Of a DNA stretch of 64,000 nt, positions 26,292 to 36,955 are shown piece after piece (the stretch's first letter is position 1; every line of letters begins with the position of its first letter). The stretch is from assembly GCF_002939945.1 (NCBI RefSeq), contig NZ_MDEB01000003.1:438547-502546 (forward strand). The letters run 5' to 3'. The translations under genes were made by a program, and so were the position numbers. The notes under the pieces are model-generated. The model was not told the origin of the DNA. It saw nothing but the letters and a program-made list of their open reading frames with translations, and did not search any database. Source of the stretch: Xanthomonas arboricola pv. populi (GTDB lineage Bacteria; Pseudomonadota; Gammaproteobacteria; Xanthomonadales; Xanthomonadaceae).

Positions 26292-26903
26292 ATGACAAGC
26301 ATCGATGGCACCCAGCGCTACCTGGGCCTGGTCGCCGCAACCGTGTTCGTGCTGGCGGTGGCCGGCTTCGGCGTGGCCCTGCCCGGTTACCTGCAGGCCA
26401 GCCATCCTGTTGCGCTGCTGGGTGCCAACGGGGTGCCGCATGCGTTGGGCTTCAACCTGCTGGCGTTCGTGCTGGTCGGTGCGCTCGGAATGGCCACCGG
26501 GGTCAGCCTGTTGGCGCGCATGCCGCCCAGGGCGAGTTGGAGCCTGCGCGTGGGCGGCCAGCTGGTCGTGCTGGCCGGCCTGGCCTTCGTCGGCATGGGC
26601 ATGCTGCCGCTGGACCCCACCGACCTGGATGGCCGCGCCAGCCAGGCCCATGCCACTGCCTGGCTGTTGTGGGCGGTGGCGTTCGTACCCGGCATGTTGT
26701 TGCTCGCCGCCGCGCTGCTCAACCAGCCCGGCGCCCGCGCACTGGCGTGGCTGAGCCTGGGCGCGGGGCTGCTGGTGGCGGTGCTGGCGTTCGGCCCGCC
26801 TGGCCTGCTGCGGCAGGCGATCGCCCAGCGCCTGGCGTTCCTGGCCTGGGTCGGCTGGCTCGCCGTGGCGGCCTGGCGCTGGCCGGCCAGACCCGCCAGC
26901 TGA
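26292..26903 (+). CDS. DUF998-like integral membrane protein
   Basis: A 203-residue protein with about six hydrophobic helices (for example TVFVLAVAGFGVALPGYLQ, LLAFVLVGALGMATGVSLLA and LSLGAGLLVAVLAFGPPGLL). The helix spacing and the MLPLDPTDLDGRASQAHATA loop between helices 3 and 4 are like DUF998 proteins, whose function is unknown. The ATG at 26292 follows GGAGCAAGGCA. The 190 bases to the divergent thioredoxin-TPR gene probably contain both promoters. It ends 72 bases before leuS and may be cotranscribed with it. Confidence 0.75.
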   Translation: MTSIDGTQRYLGLVAATVFVLAVAGFGVALPGYLQASHPVALLGANGVPHALGFNLLAFVLVGALGMATGVSLLARMPPRASWSLRVGGQLVVLAGLAFVGMGMLPLDPTDLDGRASQAHATAWLLWAVAFVPGMLLLAAALLNQPGARALAWLSLGAGLLVAVLAFGPPGLLRQAIAQRLAFLAWVGWLAVAAWRWPARPAS

Positions 26904-29618
<2,715 letters not shown>

Positions 29619-29662
29619 TCGTTGCTGAGCGGTCGGGTCGCCATTGCCGATCCGGGCAGGTT

Positions 29663-29936
29663 CCCGGAGCGGCGTGGCCACCCGGTGCAAGCTCGCTGCG
29701 GCGGTTTTGGCACTGTGTGGCATTGGCGCGTGGTGCTGCGCCGGTAGGGTTGCCGCAGCGGTGTTTGGCAAATCACTACATCGGCGCAGCGCGACGCGCG
29801 GGTGAGGTTTCCGCGATGGTTCCTGGCAGTTCATTGCAATGGCGCATGGCGATGCGCAGGTGAGATTGCCGGGGTGGCTTGTGGTCATTCATTTCACTGG
29901 CGCGTGGCGACGCGTTTGTCATTCCTGGGCGCCGCG
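29663..29936. repeat. 58-bp degenerate tandem repeat array after leuS
   Basis: The 412-base gap between leuS and lptE is mostly this array. Units starting at 29721, 29779, 29837 and 29895 are exactly 58 bases apart and each begins CA(T/A/C)(T/C)GGCGC. A more decayed unit starts at about 29663. Neighbouring units share roughly two thirds to three quarters of their bases. The last unit runs into a 10-bp perfect hairpin GGGCGCCGCG-TTTTTT-CGCGGCGCCC (29927-29952), which could be a terminator after leuS, although its T-run is in the loop. No reading frame with family features crosses it. Confidence 0.7.
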
Positions 29937-30030
29937 TTTTTTCGCGGCGCCCTCTCAAGCCCCGTTCACGCGGCGTCGGGCAGGCTAGCCGCCTGTTGCC
30001 GCCGCCGGGGCGCTCATCCAGACTGTGCCC

Positions 30031-30672
30031 ATGATTCGATTTCCTACTGCCTTCGCTGCGTCCCTCGTGCTCGTCTCGAGCCTCACCGCCTGCGGCTTCC
30101 ATCTGCGCAACTCGCTGGCGCTGCCGCCGGATACGCCTGCGGTGAAGGTGCAGTCCGCGGTGCAGTACAGCGAGCTGGCCAAGTTGCTGCGGCGTGGCCT
30201 CAAGGCCGCCGGCGCCACCCTGGCCGACGAAGATGCCAAGACCGGCTTTGCGCAGGTGCAGGTGTTGTCCGAGCGTTGGGGCGATCTGCCGATCGCCATC
30301 GACAGCCAGGGCCGCGCGCAGGAATACAGCCTGCGCTATGCCGCCATCTTCACCGTCACCACCGCCAACGGCTCGGTGCTGGTGCCGCAGCAGGTGATCG
30401 AGCTGTCGCGCGACTACGTGTCGCCACCGGTGGATGCCACCGGTACTGCCACCGAGCGCGAGATCCTCGCCAACGAATTGCGCAAGGACATGTCGGCCTC
30501 GATCCTGCGGCGCATCGACAGCGTCGTGCGTGCGCGTGTGGAGCGGGGCGAGACGCTGGAAAGCACGCCCAGCGCGCCGCTGCAGCCGGCTCCCACACCG
30601 CCGGTGCAGCCGTCCACGCCGGAATCGAGCGTGCCGGCGGCGCTGCCGCCCGCTTCTTCGTCGAATAACTGA
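30031..30672 (+). CDS. lptE: LPS-assembly lipoprotein LptE
   Basis: A 213-residue lipoprotein. The signal ASLVLVSSLTACGFHLR gives Cys20 or so, and GFHLR directly after the Cys is typical of LptE. The body contains YAAIFTVTTANGSVLVPQQV and ELRKDMSASILRRI, the family's conserved beta-strand and helix. The C-terminal 45 residues are Pro/Ser-rich and low in complexity. LptE plugs the LptD barrel in the outer membrane and helps insert lipopolysaccharide. ATG 30031 is preferred over GTG 30025. Its place between leuS and holA is the same as in E. coli and supports the call. Confidence 0.9.
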   Translation: MIRFPTAFAASLVLVSSLTACGFHLRNSLALPPDTPAVKVQSAVQYSELAKLLRRGLKAAGATLADEDAKTGFAQVQVLSERWGDLPIAIDSQGRAQEYSLRYAAIFTVTTANGSVLVPQQVIELSRDYVSPPVDATGTATEREILANELRKDMSASILRRIDSVVRARVERGETLESTPSAPLQPAPTPPVQPSTPESSVPAALPPASSSNN

Positions 30673-30833
30673 GCAGCTGGTGATCAGCCCGTCCGCGTAT
30701 CTGCCGGGCAACCGCGCCCGGTGTCCGGAATTGGCTTGCGCCAGGCGCATGTCGCGCTTGCTGCGCGGTGACCATGCCCCGACGATCGCTGCCGACGCTG
30801 TCTTGTGCGTGACGGTGCAGTGGCGCGTGCCTT

Positions 30834-30867
30834 CGTAGTCATGGAACTTACGTAGTCATGGAACTTC
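30834..30867 (+). repeat. 17-bp tandem duplication covering the holA start
   Basis: CGTAGTCATGGAACTTA (30834-30850) is followed at once by CGTAGTCATGGAACTTC (30851-30867). Only the second ATG (30858) opens holA. The first ATG (30841) gives a four-codon reading frame ending in TAG 30853. The copied GGAAC also places a purine stretch 12 bases upstream of the true start. Confidence 0.85.
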
Positions 30868-31886
30868 GCCCAGAACAGCTCGCCGGCCAGTCCAACCAGC
30901 CGCTGCAGCCTGTCTACCTGATCGCCGGTCCGGAGACCTTGCGCGTGCTGGAAGCAGCCGATGCGGTGCGCGCACGCGCGCGTGCCGAAGGCATCAGCGA
31001 GCGCGAGGTCTTCGATGCCGATGGGCGGGAGTTCGACTGGAACCAGCTGGATGCGACCTTCAACGCGCCCAGTCTGTTCAGTCCGCGCCGGCTGGTGGAA
31101 GTGCGCCTGCCCAGCGGCAAGCCGGGCAAGGACGGCGCCGAGGTCATCACCCGCTTCTGCGCCAACCCGCCGCCGGATGTGGTGCTGCTGATCACCGCCA
31201 ACGACTGGAGCAAGGCGCACCAGGGCAAATGGGCCGATGCGATCGGCCGCATCGGCACCATTTCGGTGGCCTGGGCGATCAAGCCACACGAGCTCTCCGA
31301 CTGGATCGAGCGCCGCCTGCGTAGCCACGGCCTGCGTGCCGACGCTGCGGCGGTGCAGCGCCTGAGCGAGCGGGTGGAAGGCAACCTGCTGGCCGCCGCG
31401 CAGGAAATCGACAAGCTGGTGCTGCTGGCCGATGGCAAGGTGCTGGACCTGGAGGCGATGGAGTCGCTGGTCGCCGATGCCGCGCGCTACGACGTGTTCC
31501 GCCTGGCCGAAACCACCTTTTCCGGGCAGCCGGCCGCAGCGATCCGCATGCTCGCCGGCCTGCGCGCCGAAGGCGAGGCGGTGGCTGCGCTGATGCCGAT
31601 CCTGATCAAGGAACTGCTGCGCACCGCGTCCCTGGCCAAAGTGCAGGCCAACGGCGGCAACCTCGCTGCCGAAATGAAGGCGCAAGGCCTGTGGGAATCG
31701 CGCCAGGCGCCGTTCAAGCGCGCGCTGCAACGGCATCCCGAACCACGCCGCTGGGAGCGCTTCGTCGCCGAAGCCTCGCGGGTCGATCGCATGGCCAAGG
31801 GCCGCGCCGACGGCGACCCCTGGGTCGGCCTGGAACGCCTGCTGGTGGCCGTGGCCGAAGCCCGCGCGGTGAGATTGCTGGCGTGA
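30858..31886 (+). CDS. holA: DNA polymerase III delta subunit
   Basis: A 342-residue protein. N-terminal MELRPEQLAGQ leads to LQPVYLIAGPETLRVLEAAD, the delta-subunit Rossmann-like start. DLEAMESLVADAARYDVFRL and PILIKELLRTASLAKV belong to the clamp-loader lid and collar domains. Delta opens the sliding clamp as part of the clamp-loader complex. Length matches E. coli HolA (343). The last bases GTGA (31883-31886) overlap the probable GTG start of nadD, so the two are coupled. The start codon lies in a 17-bp duplication (see repeat), and I chose the second ATG since only it gives a full-length protein. Confidence 0.93.
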   Translation: MELRPEQLAGQSNQPLQPVYLIAGPETLRVLEAADAVRARARAEGISEREVFDADGREFDWNQLDATFNAPSLFSPRRLVEVRLPSGKPGKDGAEVITRFCANPPPDVVLLITANDWSKAHQGKWADAIGRIGTISVAWAIKPHELSDWIERRLRSHGLRADAAAVQRLSERVEGNLLAAAQEIDKLVLLADGKVLDLEAMESLVADAARYDVFRLAETTFSGQPAAAIRMLAGLRAEGEAVAALMPILIKELLRTASLAKVQANGGNLAAEMKAQGLWESRQAPFKRALQRHPEPRRWERFVAEASRVDRMAKGRADGDPWVGLERLLVAVAEARAVRLLA

Positions 31887-32770
31887 ACGCCGGCGATGCC
31901 GCCACCGCAGACCGCGCCTATGCCAACAGCGACGCGCGCTCCCTTTCCCGACATACCGCAACACCCGGCCAGGCCGCAGATGCGGCCATCCCCGGCAGCG
32001 CGGCTCCCACCTCGCCGCCCCCCGATCCCCGGCCCGCCGCGCCAGACCCTCGCTCTTCCGATTCCCGATTCCCGATTCCCGATTCCCGGCCTCACCCCGA
32101 TTCCCAGCTCCATCTCTACTACGGCGGCACCTTCGATCCGATCCACCTGGGCCACCTCGCCATCGCCTGCGCCGCGCGCGACGAACTGGGCGCGCGGGTG
32201 CATCTGGTACCGGCCGCCGACCCACCGCACCGCCCCGCGCCCGGCGCCACCGCCGCGCAGCGCGCGCGCATGCTGGAGCTGGCGCTGGCCGACACGCCCG
32301 GGCTGGCGCTGGACACCCGCGAACTGCGCCGCGCCGGCCAGGGGCGCGCGCCGTCCTACACCGTCGATACCTTGCGCGAACTACGCGCCGAACTCGGCCC
32401 CACGACACCGATCGCCTGGCTGCTCGGTGCCGATGCCTTCGTCGGGCTGAGCAGCTGGCATCACTGGCAGGTCTTGTTCGAGTTGGCGCATTTCGTCATC
32501 GCCGCACGTTCGGGCACGACGCTGGACCTGGCCGCCGCGCCGCAGCTCGCCGCAGCGGTGCAGGACCGCTGGGCCGCCAAGGCGGGCGACCTGGCTATCT
32601 CGCCAGCAGGCCGCCTGTGGTCGCTGCAGCAGCCATTGCGCGGCGAATCGGCCAGCGCCGTGCGTGCGCGCATCGCCGGCGGCGGCGACTGGCAGGCGCT
32701 GGTGCCGGCGTCGGTGGCGGCCTTCATCGTGCACGAAGGCCTGTACGGCGATGCGCTGCCGACTCGCTGA
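31883..32770 (+). CDS. nadD: Nicotinate-nucleotide adenylyltransferase with an odd N-terminal extension
   Basis: The core begins LHLYYGGTFDPIHLGHLAIA, the nucleotidyltransferase (T/H)xGH site. It includes PPHRPAPGATAAQRARMLEL and, near the end, SASAVRARIAGG, the ISSTxxR-like site of this family. It joins nicotinate mononucleotide to AMP in NAD synthesis. No ATG, GTG or TTG in frame lies closer to the core than GTG 31883, which overlaps the holA stop (GTGA). That start gives 295 residues, of which the first 75 are low-complexity (Pro/Ala/Ser/Asp). They include [17 protein letters not shown], encoded by a GATTCCC heptamer array (32060-32105). The remaining 220 residues are the usual NadD length. 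Confidence 0.9.
   Translation: MNAGDAATADRAYANSDARSLSRHTATPGQAADAAIPGSAAPTSPPPDPRPAAPDPRSSDSRFPIPDSRPHPDSQLHLYYGGTFDPIHLGHLAIACAARDELGARVHLVPAADPPHRPAPGATAAQRARMLELALADTPGLALDTRELRRAGQGRAPSYTVDTLRELRAELGPTTPIAWLLGADAFVGLSSWHHWQVLFELAHFVIAARSGTTLDLAAAPQLAAAVQDRWAAKAGDLAISPAGRLWSLQQPLRGESASAVRARIAGGGDWQALVPASVAAFIVHEGLYGDALPTR
32060..32105. repeat. GATTCCC heptamer array inside nadD
   Basis: Four perfect GATTCCC units lie in tandem (32060-32087), with a fifth copy at 32099-32105 after an eleven-base spacer. They sit in frame in the N-terminal extension of nadD and code for the repeat of Asp-Ser-Arg/Phe-Pro-Ile-Pro. Confidence 0.9.
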
Positions 32771-32793
32771 ACACGCAGCCGGCCGGACCGGCC

Positions 32794-32799
32794 TATAAT
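32794..32799 (+). promoter_or_regulatory. -10 box upstream of rsfS
   Basis: A perfect TATAAT lies 28 bases before the TTG start codon of rsfS, in the 57-base gap after nadD. A convincing -35 at the right distance is not visible. It suggests that rsfS has a promoter of its own besides read-through from nadD. Confidence 0.55.
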
Positions 32800-32827
32800 T
32801 CACGCCAATTCCATCGAGTTACCCGCT

Positions 32828-33238
32828 TTGACCACCCAAGCCCAAGTCATCAAGACCTCCATCCCGAATCCGCCGCCGTCCGTGCCGGCCCTGCTGGCCA
32901 CCGTGCGCGAGGCCGTGGAGGAGCTGAAAGCCAAGGACGTGGTCGAGATCGATGTGCGCGGCAAGTCCAGCGTCTGCGATTACATGGTGGTCGCCTCGGG
33001 TACCTCGACCCGCCACGTGAAGTCGATCGCCGAAGAAGTGGTCAAGTTCGCCAAGCGTCTTGATGTCATGCCGCTGGGCGTGGAAGGCGAGCGCGAGGCC
33101 GAGTGGGTGCTGGTGGACCTGGGCGATGTGGTGGTGCATGTGATGCTGCCGCGCGTGCGTGAGTTCTATGCACTGGAGCGCCTGTGGACAGTGGGCGACC
33201 AGCGTCCGGACGACGCGGACGCCGACCCCGAAGAGTGA
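32828..33238 (+). CDS. rsfS: Ribosome silencing factor RsfS
   Basis: A 136-residue protein. KDVVEIDVRGKSSVCDYMVV and ASGTSTRHVKSIAEEVV, then AEWVLVDLGDVVVHVMLPRV and REFYALERLW, match the RsfS/Iojap core along its whole length. RsfS binds ribosomal protein L14 on the large subunit and blocks joining of the 30S subunit when nutrients are scarce. The start is TTG at 32828, giving an N-terminal 23-residue extension before the conserved core; no ATG is closer. It follows nadD as in many gammaproteobacteria and overlaps the next gene by four bases if that gene starts at GTG 33235. Confidence 0.93.
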   Translation: MTTQAQVIKTSIPNPPPSVPALLATVREAVEELKAKDVVEIDVRGKSSVCDYMVVASGTSTRHVKSIAEEVVKFAKRLDVMPLGVEGEREAEWVLVDLGDVVVHVMLPRVREFYALERLWTVGDQRPDDADADPEE

Positions 33239-34365
33239 GTGAGCCGGGCATGCCGCGCAATGCCCGACCCCCGACCGATGCGCCTGCCGCGCAGGCGCTG
33301 CAACAGCTGCGCAGCCAGGCCGGGCAACCGTCCGGCGCGCCGCTGTCGCCGGCACGCAAGCGCTTCGACCGCCTGCTGCGCGACCTGGAACGGCATCGCG
33401 CCGACCTGCAGGCCTGGCACCTCGCACGTTCGCAATGGCGCGAGCGTTACCACGCCCAATTGCAGCCCTTGCTCGAGCAGCGCCGCGCGGCCGACATTGC
33501 GCTGGTCGAAGCGCTCGACCGCGCGCATGCCACGGTCAAGTTGGGCAAAATCGATCGCGCCTTCCTGTCCGAGTTGCTGTGCGATATCGCCGCCCCGCTG
33601 ATCGAGGCCGGCCACGAGGCACTACGCCCGATTTACGATCGCCACAGCGCCGTCGGTTACGACCAGGAAGTGGCCGAATCCGATGCGCTGATGAAGCAGA
33701 TCCTCGGCCAGGCCTATGGCCTGGATGCCGATGAACTGGACGGCATCGATTCGCCCGAAGAACTCTTCGAACGCGTCAGCGAGCGGCTCGAGCAGGAGCG
33801 CGTGCAACAACAGCAACGCCACACGCAACGGCGCAAGCGTGCCGAGCAAAAGGCGGTGGTGGAAAATGCCGAGCCGCCTCCGTTGCGCGAGCTGTATCGC
33901 AAGCTGGCCGGTAATCTGCATCCGGACCGCGCCACGGACGCCGACGACCACGCTGCGCGCACCATCCTGATGCAGCGGCTCAACGCGGCCTACAAGGCCG
34001 GCGATCTGCTGGGCCTGCTCGAACTGCAGGCCGAGATCGGCCTGATGGACGCACGAGGCGTGGATGCGATGAGCGCCGCGCGCCTGCAGGACTATAACCG
34101 CGAGCTGGGCAGGCAGTGCAGGCAGTTGCAGCAGCAGCTACAGCAGCAGTCGGACGAGTTTTGCGCCGAATACGGGCTGGAGCTGCCGTCGCGCCCCAAG
34201 CCGGAGCGACTGGGCCGGTTGATGGCCCAGCTCAAGCGCGAGCTCGAAGACGACCTGATGGAGGCGCACCGGGGCTTGCGTGAGCTGGAAGATCCGCAAT
34301 CGCTCAAGCGCTGGTTGAAGCTGCAGCGCGCCATGTCGGGCGCGCACGACGCCACCTGGTTCTGA
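33235..34365 (+). CDS. J-domain-like protein with coiled coils
   Basis: Encodes about 376 residues. A long, charged N-terminal half is mostly helical (for example FDRLLRDLERHRADLQAWHL). A J-like segment at about 220-265 reads LYRKLAGNLHPDRATDADDH, with the HPD motif that stimulates DnaK ATPase, followed by MQRLNAAYKAGDLLGLLELQ. Then comes a Gln-rich coil (RQCRQLQQQLQQQSDEF) and a second helical region. The J-domain sits in the middle of the protein instead of at the N-terminus as in DnaJ, and there is no zinc or G/F region. GTG 33235 overlaps the rsfS stop; ATG 33250 is an alternative. Its partner is not evident. Confidence 0.8.
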   Translation: MSEPGMPRNARPPTDAPAAQALQQLRSQAGQPSGAPLSPARKRFDRLLRDLERHRADLQAWHLARSQWRERYHAQLQPLLEQRRAADIALVEALDRAHATVKLGKIDRAFLSELLCDIAAPLIEAGHEALRPIYDRHSAVGYDQEVAESDALMKQILGQAYGLDADELDGIDSPEELFERVSERLEQERVQQQQRHTQRRKRAEQKAVVENAEPPPLRELYRKLAGNLHPDRATDADDHAARTILMQRLNAAYKAGDLLGLLELQAEIGLMDARGVDAMSAARLQDYNRELGRQCRQLQQQLQQQSDEFCAEYGLELPSRPKPERLGRLMAQLKRELEDDLMEAHRGLRELEDPQSLKRWLKLQRAMSGAHDATWF

Positions 34366-34584
34366 TCACGGTCTGAGCGTCGTTGTCAGCTTGCACACGC
34401 GACATTGCGGGTGCGCGCGCGTGCTTTGCGCAGTCTCGGTTGGACACGTTGCCAGTCGTGCAATCGAGACGCATGCACGCACGGCGTTCGCTAGCGGCAG
34501 GGCAACACTGCCGAACGGATGCCGGTCCGTTCGACAGCAGTGGCCGTGGCCCTTTTTTATAACGGCCAGCTTATAGTCGCAGGC
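34366..34584. other. Convergent intergenic gap
   Basis: Both flanking genes end here. GGCCGTGGCC is followed by TTTTTT at about 34549-34555, and an AACGGA/TCCGTT stem lies at about 34514-34531. Either might act in termination, but neither is a clean intrinsic terminator. Confidence 0.35.
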
Positions 34585-36126
34585 TCACAACGGCCCACGC
34601 TCCCACGGCCCGGTGATCGCCAGCGTGATGCCCGGCGTCTGGATGTTGACGAACAAGGTGCGCGCCAGCGGGTCCCAGCAGGCGCCGCAGAACTCGCTAT
34701 CGCGGTAATCGCCCTCGGCAATGGTCTTGCCGGCATCGGCGATCTGCTGTGAGGTGAGCTGCACGTTGTTCTTGGCCAGATAGAACGATTCGCCGGCGCG
34801 CGTCAGTCCGAGCAGTCGCGCGCCGGGGCCGTAGTCGTCCGGACTCTCGCCGCCGTCTTCGCACAGCACCAAGCCGCCGCGCGCGCTGACGGTGACGTTG
34901 TCCGGGTTGTGCGCGGCCAGCTGATTGCCGCTGACGAACAGCGCGCTCAGGCGCTGCGTGAACAGGTCCAGCACCCACACCGAGCCATTGCCGTAACCAC
35001 GGCGGCCCTGCGCATCCACGCCGGTGCTGGTGTCGACGATGAAGAGTTTGCCGTAGCTGTACCAGATGCCTTCGCCACGGCTCATGCGCAGCGCGCCGTC
35101 TGCCCAGGCCTGCGCAAACGGCCCGCTCAGGGTGTCGTTGGCGCCGATGTCCGGGAATCCGGTCGGTGCCGCAATGCTGTCCAGATCGGGCTCGGCAATG
35201 TCCACCCATTCCAGCTGGAACTGCTGGCCGATGCTGGCGACGGTGAGATCGGCATTGCGCCGCCCGCGCACGCGTGCGGCCTGCAGCCGGCCACCGTTTT
35301 CCAGCGAGCCATTACGGCCACGGCGGTCGTTGGGAATGAAGCGATACAGCCCGGCCTTGTTGCGATCGTCTTCGGTGAGATAGACGATGCCGGTGCGCGG
35401 ATCGATCGCCACCGCCTCATGGCTGAAGCGGCCCAGTCCGACCAGCGGCCGGCCGGTGGTGCGCTGGCTGTCCGGGTCCACTTCGAACACGTAGCCGTGC
35501 TTGCGGCCGGTGCTGGACACCGCGTTGGTCTTGATCTCCTCGCAACTCAACCAGGTGCCCCACGGCGTCGGGCCGCCGGCGCAGTTGACCAGCGTGCCGC
35601 CCAGGCTGGGCTCCAGGCTGCCCCAGCCGCGGCGGCCGTAACTTAAAGTGGTGGTGCCGCCCCCGGCTGGTTGGGTGCCGCTGACGATGCCGGTGTCGTA
35701 CATCGCCGGCGCGCGGAACGGCGTGGCCGCACCGCGTTCGTGGTTGCGGATCAGCACATAGTCCAGGCCGCGCAGCGGATCGCTGCCCGGACGCCAGTCG
35801 GGCCGACGCAGGCCGACCACGGCCATGCCGTCATGGCGGTCGGGGCAGGGCTGCCCATCGTCCATGCGATCGCCGCTCCAGCCGAACGAGCGGTAGCTGA
35901 AACCGCGCGGCAACTGCAGCAACGGCAGCCCGGTGCTCTGGTCGGCGACCGGCGCGAGCGGACCATACCGGCTGGGGACCGGGGCAAGCTGCAGCGGCGG
36001 CGAGGCGCTGTTGGCGGCCTGGGCCTGGCGCGATTGCAGTGCGCTCAAACTGCCAAGCGCACCGGCGGCCATCACGGCGGCGCTGCCCTTGAGCACCTGG
36101 CGGCGGGCGGGATCGAAAATCGGCAT
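34585..36126 (-). CDS. PhoX/DUF839-family protein with Tat signal
   Basis: A 513-residue protein. The leader MPIFDPARRQVLKGSAAVMA contains RRQVLKG, a twin-arginine (Tat) signal followed by a hydrophobic stretch ending in AQAANSA. The mature part has DYVLIRNHERG, GTWLSCEEIKTN, RFSHEAVAIDPRTGIVYLTE and LFVNIQTPG. These match the DUF839/PhoX beta-propeller family, calcium- and iron-dependent phosphatases in characterised cases. Export in folded form fits cofactor loading in the cytoplasm. Whether it is an alkaline phosphatase is inferred from family. It lies between rsfS/J-protein and rlmH and points against them. Confidence 0.87.
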   Translation of the reverse strand: MPIFDPARRQVLKGSAAVMAAGALGSLSALQSRQAQAANSASPPLQLAPVPSRYGPLAPVADQSTGLPLLQLPRGFSYRSFGWSGDRMDDGQPCPDRHDGMAVVGLRRPDWRPGSDPLRGLDYVLIRNHERGAATPFRAPAMYDTGIVSGTQPAGGGTTTLSYGRRGWGSLEPSLGGTLVNCAGGPTPWGTWLSCEEIKTNAVSSTGRKHGYVFEVDPDSQRTTGRPLVGLGRFSHEAVAIDPRTGIVYLTEDDRNKAGLYRFIPNDRRGRNGSLENGGRLQAARVRGRRNADLTVASIGQQFQLEWVDIAEPDLDSIAAPTGFPDIGANDTLSGPFAQAWADGALRMSRGEGIWYSYGKLFIVDTSTGVDAQGRRGYGNGSVWVLDLFTQRLSALFVSGNQLAAHNPDNVTVSARGGLVLCEDGGESPDDYGPGARLLGLTRAGESFYLAKNNVQLTSQQIADAGKTIAEGDYRDSEFCGACWDPLARTLFVNIQTPGITLAITGPWERGPL

Positions 36127-36247
36127 CGAACGACTCCTGCGGGCTGGGTAGTGCGCCGACGCTAGAAGCCCGCTGTAACCGCACCATGACACCGGTGCGA
36201 TCGACCCGGTTCCGATGCCCAAGCTGTGACGCGGATATCATATGGTC

Positions 36248-36718
36248 ATGAAATGCCGACTTATCGCTACCGGCGAGCGCGCACCGGCCTGGGTGGCGCA
36301 GGGCTTTGCCGAATATCAGAAACGTCTGTCGCACTGGATGCCGCTGGAGCTGGTCGAGATCGAGCCCGGCTTGCGCGGCAAAGGGCGCGACGCGCAACGT
36401 GCGATCGACGACGAAGGCCGCCGCGTGCTTGCCGCGTTGCCCAAGAACGCCTACGTGGTTGCGCTGGATATCCCGGGCCGCCCGCTCAGTTCGGAACAGC
36501 TGGCCCAACGCATGGAGCACTGGCGCGGGCAGGGCCGCGATCTGGCGTTTTTGATCGGCGGCCCCGAAGGTCACGCCGCCAATGTGTTGAAAACCGCCAG
36601 CGAAAGCTGGTCGATCGGCCCGCTGACCCTGCCGCACATGCTGGTGCGCCTGATCGTCGCCGAGCAGCTGTATCGCGCTGCGGCGATGCTGGCCAATCAT
36701 CCGTATCACCGCGCGTAA
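36248..36718 (+). CDS. rlmH: 23S rRNA pseudouridine-1915 N3-methyltransferase RlmH
   Basis: A 156-residue SPOUT methyltransferase. KCRLIATGERAPAWVAQGFA opens it, the knot carries DLAFLIGGPEGHA, and the end has WSIGPLTLPHMLVRLIVAEQ and YRAAAMLANHPYHRA. It methylates pseudouridine 1915 in helix 69 of 23S rRNA, working on the assembled 70S ribosome. The preferred start is ATG 36248 (MKCRL), as in other members, not ATG 36242. In E. coli rlmH directly follows rsfS; here two unrelated genes intervene. Confidence 0.95.
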   Translation: MKCRLIATGERAPAWVAQGFAEYQKRLSHWMPLELVEIEPGLRGKGRDAQRAIDDEGRRVLAALPKNAYVVALDIPGRPLSSEQLAQRMEHWRGQGRDLAFLIGGPEGHAANVLKTASESWSIGPLTLPHMLVRLIVAEQLYRAAAMLANHPYHRA

Positions 36719-36955
36719 GTGGCATGCGCGATTGCAGTGATCCGCGCGTAGCCGCTGCGCTTTCGAGATGGGTGTGCGGGCAAGTAGCCGGGCGCACCCT
36801 CAACCCAATCCGCGAGACCGCACGTCGTCGTGTGCACGCAAGGCGCAATGCATTGCTGCGCATGCAACAGCTGAAACCGTGGCCTCGCAGTAGCCGGCTG
36901 CGCGACGCTCGACGCTGCGGCGCCCGGGCATCCGGGTCGCCGCAGGGACGACGCA

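Noticed and set aside
29927-29952. Hairpin GGGCGCCGCG-TTTTTT-CGCGGCGCCC as a firm leuS terminator
   Set aside because: The T-run is in the loop, and no T-rich tract follows. It is more than 300 bases from the leuS stop, so it is noted only as a possible element.
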